Source: Archangium violaceum
GTDB lineage: Bacteria > Myxococcota > Myxococcia > Myxococcales > Myxococcaceae
Length of the DNA: 64,000 bases
Direction: 5' to 3'
Assembly (NCBI RefSeq): GCF_016859125.1
Contig: NZ_CP069338.1
Location: forward strand, 12,613,855-12,677,854
Part shown: piece by piece, positions 35,233 through 44,684 of the stretch
Layout of the letters: every line of letters begins with the position of its first letter
Position numbering within the stretch: position 1 is the first letter of the stretch
Program-made: the position numbers and the translations under genes
Notes under the pieces: generated by a model
The model's database searches: none
The model's input: the letters and a program-made list of their open reading frames with translations, nothing else
Told to the model about the DNA's origin: nothing

Positions 35233-37335
35233 TCATTGTGCATCACCTCTTCGAGTTGTTGTCGGCCTCTTCGCGCGGCGGCGAGGCTTGCGCGCGCCAC
35301 GTGGGCTCGTACGACGCTTCTGGACTGCCTCGCGCACGGGCGGGGTTCGCAGATCCTCCACTCGAATCTGCCACGGTGCATCCGGCATCACCTGCTTGGC
35401 GGGCAGCACTCCACACTGGATGAGCTTGCGAATCACCTGGTCCGGTACGCCGAGGGTTGCGGCAGCATCCCGCATCGTGAGCCAGGCGCTGTCATCACGG
35501 GCGGGGGCGTAGGCGGGAATCCGGGCCGTCCGCCGGTACGAGGCGACGCGACACTCGGTCCACGCAAGGCCGTGGCCCGTTGAGTGACCCTCCCGGTTGA
35601 GGCGTTCCGCAATGGCCGCGTCAGACTGCTCGCCAGCCATCGCACGAATCAGCGCATCCGCGTCGGCGGAGGCACGCCTGCGGTGCTCTCCCGTGGAGGG
35701 CTTGCGTGCCCGCACCTCCGAATGTTGCCCACCCCGCCAGTGGATGACGAGCACCAGTTCACGGCGGGTATCGTCGACATCAATGACAATTTCCTCAATC
35801 AGGGTGCGCACCAGGCGCTGCTTCACGGCGGCATCCGTCCCTGGGGCGTCCCACGCTACGCGCAGTTCGCGCGCCAAGCATAACAGCACTTCGCGGTCGG
35901 GGACGGCGGCAGGTTTGGGCTCCCCCTCACCGAGGCGCTGCTCGCATGCACGCAGTTGTGTGAGCGCCGCATTCCACCGCGCTTCCAGCTCCGCAGCGAC
36001 GAGTCGGTTGTCCGGATCGACGGCCTCGTAGCGACGCTGCGCGAGGCGCACCTCGTAGTGCGCCTGCTCCCTCTCGAGTTCGAGCGCGCGACGCCGCTCG
36101 GCTTGTTGCTGCTGGGCGAGGTCCATTGCGGCTATCGCAGCCTCCACGGCGACGGGAGAGACGGCCCGCAGCACCTCGGCCGCAATGAGGTCATCTGGCC
36201 GGGAGGCACCGAAGGAGATGCAGGGCGCAGTGCCGTGGGCTTGGTGGCCTCGGTGGCAGAGGTAGCGCGCCCGACGCGGCAGACGGCCGGTGTACGACAC
36301 GAAGAGCATGCGTCCACAGCGGCGGCAGCGCAGCAGGCCCGAGAGCAGGGCCCTTCCGCCTCTTGCCGCCTTCGCGCTGCCAGCCCGTCGGCGGTGCGCG
36401 TTTCGCCGCAGGCGTTCTTGGTTGCGCTCGAATTCTTCCCAGCTGATGTAGCCTGCATGGTGGTCTCGCAGCAGCACCGTCCACTGCTGCATGGGACGGG
36501 GGTGCCCGTAGCTCTTCGCCAGGCGCCCCTCGACGAGCTGAGTGCGCTGGGCTGACTTCCCATATGCATACACGCCCGCGTAGAAGGGATTCTGTAGCAC
36601 GCTGATGATGTTGCGATAGGCCGGTGGTGTCCAGCACCGTGGCGTCCCCAAGCGCTTGCCGTCGCTCGGCCGCGGGAAGAGGTGGCGCTCGCGGCACATG
36701 TGCAGATGCACCTGCCGCGCACTCTCCAGTCGCTCGAAGAGCCGGAAGACCGTACGGATGGCTTCCTGCACGCGACGGTCCGGGTCCATCTCCAAAGCCG
36801 TATCATGGGACCACAGGTAGCCGACCGGCACGGGAATATGGAGTTCCCCGCGCCGAGCCTTGGCCTGCGCTCCATCGACGAGCCGTCGGCGCATCAGTGT
36901 CAGCTCGAATTCGCTGATGGTCCCTTTCAATCCGAGAAGCAGTCGGTCATTCGGCACACTCGGGTCGTACGCGCCATCGCCGTCGACAACGCGGGCATCC
37001 ACGAGGCCACACAACTCAAGGAGGTGATGCCACTCGCGACCGTTGCGAGCCAGCCGGGAGGCCTCCAGGCAGAAGACAGCTCCGACGCTGCCCTGGCACA
37101 GTTGCGCCACCAGCGCCTCGAAGCCCGGACGGGCGGCAAGGCCGCTGGCCGAGCGTCCAAGGTCGTCATCAATGGTGACGACGTCGCGGAAGCCGTAGGC
37201 ACGAGCCAGGTCCGCGAGTGCATACTGGCGGCGCTGGCTCTCCATGTTGTCCTGGACCTGCGCGGCGGTGGATTGACGGACGTAGACGATGGCGCGCCGC
37301 TGGAGGACTGTCTCGGGCAGCTCAGCGCGGTTCAT
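35233..37335 (-). CDS. Large serine recombinase, 700 residues
   Basis: The resolvase domain has the nucleophile in AIVYVRQS (Ser ~22), LGRSASGL, and the catalytic ASRLARNGREW. A recombinase domain follows (~165-290: PVGYLWSHD, NPFYAGVYAYGKSAQRTQLV), then a zinc ribbon CRRCGRMLF (~350), a long coiled coil (~400-480) and a C-terminal extension with helix-turn-helix features (MRDAAATLGVPDQVIRKLIQ). The start is ATG 37335. Its stop overlaps a short frame (MHNEAPIAILLSSLSERL) that runs to the intron-like boundary. Enzymes of this size and layout integrate and excise elements; its sites are not identified. Intact. Confidence 0.88.
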   Translation of the reverse strand: MNRAELPETVLQRRAIVYVRQSTAAQVQDNMESQRRQYALADLARAYGFRDVVTIDDDLGRSASGLAARPGFEALVAQLCQGSVGAVFCLEASRLARNGREWHHLLELCGLVDARVVDGDGAYDPSVPNDRLLLGLKGTISEFELTLMRRRLVDGAQAKARRGELHIPVPVGYLWSHDTALEMDPDRRVQEAIRTVFRLFERLESARQVHLHMCRERHLFPRPSDGKRLGTPRCWTPPAYRNIISVLQNPFYAGVYAYGKSAQRTQLVEGRLAKSYGHPRPMQQWTVLLRDHHAGYISWEEFERNQERLRRNAHRRRAGSAKAARGGRALLSGLLRCRRCGRMLFVSYTGRLPRRARYLCHRGHQAHGTAPCISFGASRPDDLIAAEVLRAVSPVAVEAAIAAMDLAQQQQAERRRALELEREQAHYEVRLAQRRYEAVDPDNRLVAAELEARWNAALTQLRACEQRLGEGEPKPAAVPDREVLLCLARELRVAWDAPGTDAAVKQRLVRTLIEEIVIDVDDTRRELVLVIHWRGGQHSEVRARKPSTGEHRRRASADADALIRAMAGEQSDAAIAERLNREGHSTGHGLAWTECRVASYRRTARIPAYAPARDDSAWLTMRDAAATLGVPDQVIRKLIQCGVLPAKQVMPDAPWQIRVEDLRTPPVREAVQKRRTSPRGARKPRRRAKRPTTTRRGDAQ

Positions 37336-37407
37336 CGCCGGCCTCCGCTGCGGCGCCGTCGCCGCGGCTTGCCGGAGGCACGGCGCTCAGCAGAAGCTGC
37401 GCGAGTA

Positions 37408-37450
37408 GTGTTGCCGCGCACGTTTGCTGAGGGGCGATTGAGCCAGCTGG
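37408..37450 (+). repeat. Solitary T-transposon end
   Basis: GTGTTGCCGCGCACG followed by two spaced motifs whose inverse reads CATCATCCAGC and CTCAGCAAACGTGCGCGG. This matches the right ends of T1, T2 and T3. No T genes face it, so it is a remnant of a further copy. Confidence 0.6.
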
Positions 37451-37524
37451 ATGATGGACGCCGGAATTCCAAGGTGGTTCAAGGCCCTACGGCCGCCTAG
37501 AGCGCCGAACAGGTTAGTGGAACC

Positions 37525-39148
37525 TCATGCCGCGAGGCGCTGCTCTTCGTCGATGCGGCGGTGGATGGTTTCCAGGTTCTGGAGCGCGCAGAGCCGGCGA
37601 AGGTCGAAGGTGTTCTTCCGCGTGCCGCGGTAGCGGGCCCTCGGTCCCTGACGCTGGCCGAGGTGGGCGAGTTGGTGCTCGACGGGCACCCGCTCGCGCA
37701 GCTTCGCACGTCCCGACCGAGTGGCTTGCAGTCGCCGGAGTCGCTTCTGCAAACCTTCGTCATCTCCCAAGCGGACGCTCCTGCCGCGTCCGGACGCGGA
37801 CTGCGTGCAGTGGGCGCGCAGTGCACAACGCGCCACACACCTCCGGGTCGAACTGCACTACCTGCCCAGGCTCGAAGGACTCCACCTGGCCGGCCGGGCA
37901 CGTAATGGTGCCCGCCTTCACGTCAATGGCGAAGTCCTGCTTGCCGTACAGGCCCGGCTTGGCGTTGCGCCCGGACCCCGGACCCCGGACCCCGGACCAG
38001 GGCTTGCACACCACCTCTCCACCGGCCCCCTTCACCTCCTCGGTCAACTCGCTGTTGACGTACGCCCGGTCAATGAACAGCGCGTCCACCTCCAGGCCCA
38101 GCCGCCGCAGGTCTCCCTTCAACTCCGGCGTGGCCTCCTCTTCGGGGCGGTTGGCGGGCGTCACCGTACACGCCAGCACCAGTTCGGCATCCAGGTGCGT
38201 GCCGATGTGCTGCTTGTAGCCATTGAATCGCTTGCTCTTGCTCTTGCGCCCATGCCGCATCTCTTCGTCCTCAATGGAGACGCGTCTGTCAGGCGCGACG
38301 CCCTGGCGCAGGCGCACCCCGCCTGCCTCCACCGGCTCCAAGTCCTGCGCCTTCACCTGCACGAGCGCCTCAATGTAGCGGCGCAGCGGGGCCTCTTCGG
38401 CCCCGTCCACGTGACGCGCCACCCACGCCGCCAGCCGGTCCACCTGCCGCACCAGCCGATTGAGGGCGTCCTGCTTCTCTTCCGCGTCACTCCAGTCGAT
38501 GTCCAGCGCCGCCTTCACGCTTTGGCCCAGCAGCAGCGGCGCCTTGGCCTGACGGCAGACTTCCGCCACGTCCGTGCCCAGCAGGCGGGCGGCGCCCTCG
38601 GCCAGCTTCTTACCCGCGTGGCCGAGCAGGTTGAAGGTGTCTTCAACCCGCCCGGCTCCCTCTAAAGGGCGGCTGTCCACCGCCAGGCGCAGCGTGGCCG
38701 GCAGCTTCTTCCAGTCGAAGGCCTTCGTCCTCTTGGCCACCTCCACCGTGCGCTCCAGAAGGCGCCGGTCCAGGTCGTGGTGGATGAGCCGCTCGCGGAA
38801 CTGCTGCAAGCCGCCCTTAGAGAAGGCGGGCGCGTCATCGTCGGGCACCAGCGTGCCCAGCACCACCCGCCAGCACCGGTCCGTCGCTGACAACCGGATG
38901 GCCTCCGCGTCGGACACCTGCAGGTAGCCTTGCAGCAGCAGGGCCATGCACAGCAGCGCCGGGGGCTGGGGCGCCTCGCCCTGACCCGTCTGCCGGTACA
39001 TGCCCTCCAACTCCTCCTGGAAGGCCTCGTCGAACAGCTCGTGGCGATGCCTTCGCAGGAAGACCAGGAGCTTGCGACTCTTGCCCGCCAGCTTCAGCAA
39101 CCGCTCTTCCCGCTCGCTACACTTCACCTCGGGCCTCCACCGGTCCAT
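37525..39148 (-). pseudogene. IS1182 family transposase, one frameshift
   Basis: From ATG 39148 (MDRWRPEVKCSEREERLLKL) the protein follows the IS1182 pattern: SRKLLVFLRRHRHELFDE, FRERLIHHDLDRRLLERTVE, LAVDSRPLEGAGRVEDTFNL with the first catalytic Asp, GVAPDRRVSIEDEEMRHGRK, LFIDRAYVNSELTEEV with the second and the FEPGQVVQFDPEVCGA zinc region. Near 37830 the frame must shift by one base to reach CALRAHCT and LRERVPVEHQLAHLGQRQGP with the terminal Glu region. T2 begins three bases upstream of the ATG, so the promoter side of this IS is missing. Confidence 0.85.
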
Positions 39149-39292
39149 GCTGTTGACGAGCACCCTGGATGAGGGCTTGAGGCCCGAGTTCGAGCCGGCT
39201 GCATGATGGGTTCGCGCCGCTCGCCCATCGTCAGCGAGAAACTGGAGCGCCGCGCCCGCTGATGTAGCAGGTGGCCAGGAGGGCGGGGAAAG

Positions 39293-39950
39293 GTGCGCAG
39301 AGGGTGCAGCAACACCCTCATGCGCGGGCCCCGGAAACCCCTGCGAAAAGAGAACCGGGACACCCAAGGAGTCGTTCGTTTCGAGGGCGACGTCAAGAAC
39401 TGGCCGCCCTCGGTGGACGAAGCGCGGCCGAAGCGCTGCGTGGCGTGTGGGCGCGGGGCCTACGAAGGCGGTGGGCTGGGCCTCCATGGGCACGGGCTCG
39501 TCGAGCGCCAGCAGCGCGGCCCGCCGGCTCCGGACGGGGCGCCGGAATGCCGCGGGGTGCTCTACCACCGCTACCGCTGCCAGCCCTGTGGCGCGGTGAT
39601 GCGGGTGGTGCCGCCGTCCGTCTCGCCACAAGCACTTCAGCGGGGAGGCGATTGCCTTCGCCCTGGCGCTGTGGGCCCTGTGCGGCCTCGGCGCGGACGA
39701 GGTGCGGCGGCGCACGAGTGACTGGACGCGTCGTGGGGCCGCCGCCCGCGGCTGGCGGTCGCTGGCCAGGTGGGCGCGGCAGTTGGGGGCGCGGGGGCTG
39801 TTCGGCGCACTCCCGCTTGGTGCGGTGGCGGATGGGCCCCGGGCGCTCGCGGCCCGCGCGGCGCAGGTGCTCTGCGCTCACGCGCCGCTGGCATGGCGCA
39901 GCGCGCCGCTCGAGCATCAAGCCTTCGCCGGAGCCCGCCATGTGAGCTGA
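39293..39950 (+). pseudogene. T2 zinc-ribbon protein gene, frameshifted
   Basis: The first frame gives VRFEGDVKNWPPSVDEARPK, RCVACGRGAYEGG, GHGLVERQQRG and HRYRCQPCGAVMRVVPPSV; a one-base shift near 39625 leads to ALALWALCGLGADEVRRRTS and the tail HQAFAGARHVS. Two CxxC pairs form the zinc ribbon and a hydrophobic helix follows. The same gene opens T3 and survives in T1, always first, so it belongs to the transposon. Start codon uncertain. Probably the DUF6431 family; the function is unknown, possibly DNA binding. Confidence 0.68.
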
Positions 39951-40082
39951 TGGCCATCACCGCGAAATGGCTGGGGAAGCCACGCCCACCGCGTTGGGCA
40001 CGCTCACAGCGGCCCAGGCGGATGCGAGGGGTGCACTTCCCGCCAGGCCCGCGATGGACGCGGCGGCGGGAAGGAGACCTCC

Positions 40083-41381
40083 ATGGACGAGCTCGTCCCG
40101 AAGGACCATGGTGAAGAGATTGCCGTCTTCCGCAGCCAGGTCATCGGCCCGGTGGTGCACCGTCAGCTGACGCGCGGAGAGCTGCGCGGCGCACTGAAGG
40201 AGCTGGCGCGGCAGAAGTTCCGTCCGCCCGGCGCCGAGCGCACGCGGCACTTCAGCGTGCCGACGCTGGAGCGTTGGTACTACCGCTTCCGCAAGCACGG
40301 CCTTGGCGCCCTGCGGCCCCAGCCGCGCAAGGACGCGGGCCGCGCGAAGGCGCTCGACGAGAAGGAGAAGCAGCTGGTCTGCGACGTGCGGCGAGAGCAC
40401 CCGAGCGCGTCCGCGGAGCTGATTCTCGCGACGCTGGTGCGCCAGGGCCGCGTGCGAGAGGGCGCGGTGAGCGCCGCCACCGTGCGCAGGCTGCTCGCCG
40501 AGCGCGGGATAGACCGCGTCTCGCTGCGCGGCACCAACGAAGGACTCGAGCGTCGGCGCTGGGAGGCCGCCTACCCCGGCGCGCTGTGGCACGGCGACGT
40601 CTGCCATGGCCCGGTGCTCACCGGCGGCACGAAGTGGGAGCCGCTGCGCATCCACGCACTGCTTGACGACAGGAGCCGCTACGTCGTCGCGCTCGAGGCG
40701 CGCTCCACCGAGCGCGAGGACGACATGCTCGGCCTGCTGGTGCGGGCCGCGCGCCAGCACGGCGTGCCCGAGACGCTCTACCTCGACAACGGCTCGACGT
40801 ACTCCGGCAAGGCGCTCGCCACCGCGTGCCCGCGCCTGGGCATCGCCCTCGTCCACGCCAAGCCCTATGACCCTCAGGCGCGCGGGAAGATGGAGCGCTT
40901 CTGGCGCACGCTGCGCGAGGGCTGCCTCGACCACCTGGACCGCTCGCTGTCCCTGGCCGAGGTGCAGCGTCGCCTCGACACCTTCCTCGCCCGCCACTAC
41001 CACTCGCAGCCGCACGCCTCTCTCATGGGCGACACGCCCGGCATTGTCTGGGGCTCCCGCCAGACGCGCCTCGTCTCCGAGACGCAACTGGCCGAGGCCC
41101 TCACCGTGCGGGCCCGCCGTCGCGTCTCCCGCGACGGCGTCGTCAGCATTGGCGGCCGCCTCTTCGAGGTGCGCCACGGCTTTCTCGCCGGCCGGCTGGT
41201 GAATGTCGCCAGCTGCCTCGTCGAGGGACTGCCCGCCTCTGTGCGCGTCGAGCACGACGGCCGCTGCTACGACTTGCAGCCGCTCGACGTGCAGGCCAAT
41301 GCCCGCGCCCACCGCGCACGCAGCCCCGTCCCGCCCGCTCCGTCCGTCCCCTTCGACCCCACCGCCCCCGACTTGGAGTGA
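40083..41381 (+). CDS. T2 DDE transposase (integrase core)
   Basis: 432 residues from ATG 40083 behind AGGAG. An N-terminal helix-turn-helix region (VPTLERWYYRFRKHGLGALR) precedes the rve catalytic core: Asp 172 in WHGDVCHG, Asp 235 in LYLDNGSTY and Glu 271 in KMERFWRTLRE. A C-terminal beta domain follows (SRDGVVSIGGRLFEVRHGFL) as in TniA/IS481-type enzymes. It performs strand transfer of the T element, presumably with the ATPase encoded 7 bases downstream. The T3 copy is closely similar but frameshifted, so this is the only intact transposase of the family in the window. Confidence 0.88.
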   Translation: MDELVPKDHGEEIAVFRSQVIGPVVHRQLTRGELRGALKELARQKFRPPGAERTRHFSVPTLERWYYRFRKHGLGALRPQPRKDAGRAKALDEKEKQLVCDVRREHPSASAELILATLVRQGRVREGAVSAATVRRLLAERGIDRVSLRGTNEGLERRRWEAAYPGALWHGDVCHGPVLTGGTKWEPLRIHALLDDRSRYVVALEARSTEREDDMLGLLVRAARQHGVPETLYLDNGSTYSGKALATACPRLGIALVHAKPYDPQARGKMERFWRTLREGCLDHLDRSLSLAEVQRRLDTFLARHYHSQPHASLMGDTPGIVWGSRQTRLVSETQLAEALTVRARRRVSRDGVVSIGGRLFEVRHGFLAGRLVNVASCLVEGLPASVRVEHDGRCYDLQPLDVQANARAHRARSPVPPAPSVPFDPTAPDLE

Positions 41382-41388
41382 CGCCACC

Positions 41389-42201
41389 ATGTCCCAGCAA
41401 CTGCTCTCCGCCTTCGGCCTCGCCCACCTGCCCTTCACCAAGGAGATTCCCGACGCCGAACTCTGGCTCCCTCCCTCGAAAGAGGCCGTCGTCACCGACG
41501 TCATCGACGCCCTCGAGTCGCGCCAGTCCGTCCTCGTCGCCGGTGAGCCCGGCGTCGGCAAGACGTGCGTCCTGCGCGCCCTGCGCCACCGCCTCCCCAA
41601 GGAGCGCTTGCGCCTGACGTACTGCCACAACGCGACGCTCGGCCGCCGCGACTTCTATCGGCAGCTGTGCCTGGCGCTCGGGCTGCAGGCGAAGGCCACC
41701 GCGGCCGCCGTCTTCCACGCCGTCACCACGCACGTGCACGAGCTGGCCACCAGCCGTGTCCACCCCGTCTTCCTCCTCGACGAGGCGCACCTGCTCCACC
41801 CCGACGTGCTCGGCCACCTGCATATCCTTCTCAACTACGACTGGGACAGCCGGCCCCTTCTCTCCGTCGTCCTCGTCGGCCTCCCCGAGCTCGAGGCCCG
41901 CCTGTCGACGAGCCTCCACAAACCGCTGCTGTCGCGCCTGCACACGCGCGTACACCTTGCCCCCGTCGGCCTCGACGACTCCGCCGAGTACCTGCGCCAC
42001 CGCCTGCGCCTGGCCGGCTGCGAGCGCGAACTGTTCCCCCGTGACGCGGTCGCGCTGCTCCACGAGGCCAGCGACGGCGCCCATCGTGAGCTCGACCGCC
42101 TCGCCTGGCTGTGCCTGCGCGACGCCGCCCGCCTCAAGCGCAAGCTCGTCGACGGCGAACTCGTCCGCGCCGTGCTCGACCGCGCACAGCTCGCCGCGTA
42201 G
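41389..42201 (+). CDS. T2 AAA ATPase (TniB/ExeA-like)
   Basis: 270 residues from ATG 41389, 7 bases after the transposase stop. The N-terminus SAFGLAHLPFTKEIPDAELW is the ExeA/TniB opening. Walker A is GEPGVGKT (52-59), Walker B VFLLDEAH (127-134), followed by LSVVLVGLPELEARL (sensor region) and a helical lid domain. Such ATPases select targets and activate the transposase in Tn7/Tn5053-like systems; the role here is by analogy. Intact. Confidence 0.88.
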   Translation: MSQQLLSAFGLAHLPFTKEIPDAELWLPPSKEAVVTDVIDALESRQSVLVAGEPGVGKTCVLRALRHRLPKERLRLTYCHNATLGRRDFYRQLCLALGLQAKATAAAVFHAVTTHVHELATSRVHPVFLLDEAHLLHPDVLGHLHILLNYDWDSRPLLSVVLVGLPELEARLSTSLHKPLLSRLHTRVHLAPVGLDDSAEYLRHRLRLAGCERELFPRDAVALLHEASDGAHRELDRLAWLCLRDAARLKRKLVDGELVRAVLDRAQLAA

Positions 42202-42215
42202 CCATTTCGGCCTTG

Positions 42216-42247
42216 GGACGCCATCATCGGCCAGGGTGGCGTCCCGG
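42216..42247 (+). terminator. Hairpin after the T2 operon
   Basis: GGGACGCCA pairs with TGGCGTCCC 15 bases after the ATPase stop. No strong T-run. The equivalent position in T1 and T3 also has a stem, supporting a terminator role. Confidence 0.45.
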
Positions 42248-42353
42248 AGCCGGCCGCGATGGGCCTCACGCCCACTGACGGCCCGCCTGCTCCTGACGGC
42301 TGGCCATCAGCCAGCCGGTTTGCTCGCCCATCAGCAGACGTGCGCGGTAACAC

Positions 42354-43122
42354 CGCGGAGGCGCTGGCGCCCGGCACGCTCACCCTCATGGACCTGGGCT
42401 ACACGGACACCGGCCGCTTCCTCGACGCCATTGAGGCCGGCGCCCACTTCCTGGTGCGGCTCAAGGCCCAGCACGACCCGAAGGTGCTGCGGGTGCACGT
42501 GGGCAAGGGCGAGCGCGTCCGGGCGCGCGGCATGCGCCTGACGGACGCGCTGCTGCAGGGCGTCCTCAAGGAGGACGGCGGCCTCATTGACGTAGACGTG
42601 CTGTTGGAGAAGCACGGGCGCACGGCCCCAGCGCGCGTGGTGGCCGTGGAAGGCCCGGAGGGCGAGCGGCGCTGGTACCTGACGACGGTAGAGCGGCGCG
42701 TGCTGACGGCGCGCGAGGTAGCCGAAGCCTACCGTTTGCGTTGGCGAGTGGAGCTGCTTTTCAAAGCCCTCAAGTCCGGCGTCGGGTTGACGGCGCTGCG
42801 CGCCACGCGGCCGGGCGCGGTGCTCTCGCTGGTGTACGCCAAGGTGACGGCCCTGGCCCTTTCTCGACTGCTGGAGCTGTCCATGCAGCAGAAGACGGGC
42901 GAGTCGGGCAAGGAGGAGGCGACCGGGCGGCTCGCGCTGGTGCTGGCACTGACCCGCTGCGCCCCGCTGCTGATGTCCCACGCAATGATGAGCCGGGGCG
43001 TGACACTGGCGCAGTTGGAGGAACGTATCCTGCTCATCGCGGAGGTGACCGCCCGCTCACGCCAACAGCGCCGCGAGCGCGAACGGCGCAAGCGGGAGGC
43101 CTCCCTCGGGAGCGGCCGCTAA
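42354..43122 (+). pseudogene. IS4-family transposase, N-terminal part missing
   Basis: The C-terminal ~255 residues of a DDE transposase begin exactly at the T2 tip. LTLMDLGYTDTGRFLDAIEA carries the second Asp and EAYRLRWRVELLFKALKSG is the IS4 Y-R-E-K signature with the catalytic Glu; a basic tail follows. The N-terminal half with the first Asp is absent on both sides of T2, so T2 inserted and a later deletion or recombination removed it. Confidence 0.82.
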
Positions 43123-43170
43123 ACCGGAAGCGGATGGATGAAGGGCCGGGTGACAGGCGCCCAGGAGCGA

Positions 43171-43770
43171 TTACTGCCTCATGCCACTGCCCATGGGGTC
43201 CACCCGGTATGCGCGAATGTGGATGCGCGGGCTTAGGTACCACTCGTCCTTTAGCTGGGCCGAGATTGGGCAATCGAAAACTGCCTGTGAATTCAGGATG
43301 CCGGCCTTGGCGAGAGCCGCCTCATAGAGCTTCAGCGTCCGCTCGGGCGCTTCAACCCGCAAAGGCGAGCGCTTCCCCGCGGAGACAGCGACGACGAGCA
43401 TGAGTCCTTCGCTGAGTCCCTGAAGCCGTCGGTAGTCGTCGACGGCGTAGCGCAGCATCTTCGGTCGGTTTGCGTTCGCCCAAAGGAGCTTCGTCTCCAC
43501 GTGGCAGGCGGGCTTTCCAGGTTGATACTCCCTCCCGACGGCGAGCACCAAGTCGGAGAGACCTCCGCCGTCCAGCCTGCTTTCGCGTGCCGCAGAGTAC
43601 TCGGGCCAGCGGTACTTCTCGGCGAATGCCCAGGCAACCTCCCAATTCAGCCAACCTTCGAAGCTGTTCATCGAGTCGGCGAAGAAGAGCAGCCGCCGCT
43701 GGAAGTCCTTCTTCCGGGCCGTGCGCTCCAGGCACCTGAGAAATTTCTCTCTCAATTGTGCATCCTTCAT
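43171..43770 (-). CDS. PD-(D/E)XK nuclease-like protein
   Basis: 199 residues from ATG 43770, with AGGAGG at 7 bases. The core matches the endonuclease-fold pattern: Glu 44 in LNWEVAWAF, Asp 73 in GLSDLVLAVG and Glu 92/Lys 94 in CHVETKLLW, followed by YAVDDYRRLQGL. This could be a restriction-like enzyme, a defence nuclease or an inactive relative; no methylase or partner gene is adjacent. It is intact and isolated between the IS4 remnant and a field of short repeats. The family is unnamed by me; the nuclease fold is inference from the motif. Confidence 0.65.
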   Translation of the reverse strand: MKDAQLREKFLRCLERTARKKDFQRRLLFFADSMNSFEGWLNWEVAWAFAEKYRWPEYSAARESRLDGGGLSDLVLAVGREYQPGKPACHVETKLLWANANRPKMLRYAVDDYRRLQGLSEGLMLVVAVSAGKRSPLRVEAPERTLKLYEAALAKAGILNSQAVFDCPISAQLKDEWYLSPRIHIRAYRVDPMGSGMRQ

Positions 43771-43798
43771 CGAACGCCCTCCTTCTGGTCGGCTGTAA

Positions 43799-43840
43799 CT
43801 ACCTAAAACTTGGTCGCTGCGTCATGGGTGCGTCAAGACC
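43799..43840 (+). repeat. Short dispersed repeat, copy b
   Basis: CTACCTAAAACTTGG then GCTGCGTCATGGGTGCGTCA. Tandemly paired with copy c about 95 bases away in the same orientation. Confidence 0.55.
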
Positions 43841-43893
43841 GGGGCGCGAGTTGCACCGTCACAGGAGGACCCAACTAGGCGGGCTGGCCTGCG

Positions 43894-43938
43894 CCTACCC
43901 AAACTTGGGCCGCTGCGTCATGCGTGCGTCAAGGCTGC
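43894..43938 (+). repeat. Short dispersed repeat, copy c
   Basis: CCTACCCAAACTTGGGC then GCTGCGTCATGCGTGCGTCA and AGGCTGC. Best match to the consensus of four copies. The surrounding 43801-44127 holds no recognisable gene. Confidence 0.55.
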
Positions 43939-44127
43939 ATCAAATCACGCGTCATGGCGTTGGCGCGACATGCCGAGTGGACCGTCGGGCCTTCTCTCGT
44001 GCTTGATGGAGGCCGAGCTCAGCCCGAGGCCTTCTTCACGCCGGAGCAGGCGGCCAGTCCCGGCGTCCAACAGCTCCCAGGGCGTGTAGGGGGGCCGCTC
44101 CCTCCGGAGCAGACCTGAGCGGAGGGT

Positions 44128-44396
44128 TCAGGCCGCCGCGTCCCCGAAGAAGCGCAGGTACCACCGGCGCACCGCGTCGGGGGAGTCGCCGAGGCCCGTC
44201 ATCTGGAGGAAGTCGAAGCAGGAGTCCGGCAGGCGCACAGCCGCAAGCGCCCGGCCCGCGGCGACATAGGGCGCCAGTGCAGCTTCCTGGCCCGGCGCGT
44301 CCGAGCCGACGATGGGCGCCTGTCCTGGAGTTGCCCCCGTCGAATCGGACAGCTCAAGGTTGAGAGTTAGCAGTACGGAACTCGCGGGGTGACTTC
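44128..44396 (-). pseudogene. C-terminal remnant of an unidentified gene
   Basis: An open minus-strand frame without a start that reads like a protein C-terminus: ALAPYVAAGRALAAVRLPDS, CFDFLQMTGLGDSPDAVRRW, then YLRFFGDAAA and stop. The family is unknown. It breaks up upstream among short repeats. Could be chance, but the composition and a Trp/Phe-rich end argue for real coding origin. Confidence 0.35.
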
Positions 44397-44521
44397 ATCT
44401 TGCGGCCCCGGTGCGGGCGACGGGGCTCAAAGCTCCGCCCGACGGGACGGAGCCGCGCGCTCCCAGGGTTCACGAGCGGACGTCTCCGCCCCCCTGGCTG
44501 TCCGCGCCTTGCGGGCCGGCT

Positions 44522-44629
44522 GCCCCGCCCTCCGTGGAGCAGGGCGCGGCCGCGTGGGGCTGGCTCGCCACCCTCGCGGACAACGGGCCCACGGAAGGCT
44601 CGTTCCGCGACCGCCGCGCGGTGGACGGG
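44522..44629 (+). pseudogene. C-terminal scrap of a short-chain dehydrogenase
   Basis: The plus frame reads PPSVEQGAAAWGWLATLADN and GPTEGSFRDRRAV, matching the usual SDR tail (EEGADTxVWLATLPxxGPTGxFFRDR). No Rossmann N-terminus or Tyr-Lys active site is present nearby. Decayed remnant only. Confidence 0.5.
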
Positions 44630-44684
44630 TGCGCGGCGGTGGCCTTCCCGGGGCGCCGTCAGGCCGTCGCGCCGGAAGGAACCG

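Larger units (their letters stand above)
39151..42353 (+). mobile_element. T2: near-complete T transposon (zinc ribbon, DDE transposase, AAA ATPase)
   Basis: Left end TGTTGACGAGCACCCTGGAT (39151) resembles the left ends of T3 (55903) and, inverted, T1 (19983). The right end is CATCAGCCAGCC and CATCAGCAGACGTGCGCGG ahead of the tip GGTAACAC at 42353. Three co-directional genes lie inside and a hairpin (42216-42247) follows the last one. Transposase plus AAA ATPase and iterated end sites recall Tn5053/Tn552-type elements; the added zinc-ribbon gene is distinctive. Confidence 0.75.

Noticed and set aside
34684..35583. Plus-strand frame of 299 codons across the ISAzo13 end and intron-like region
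   Set aside because: It crosses an IS terminus and runs antisense to the recombinase C-terminus, with biased composition.
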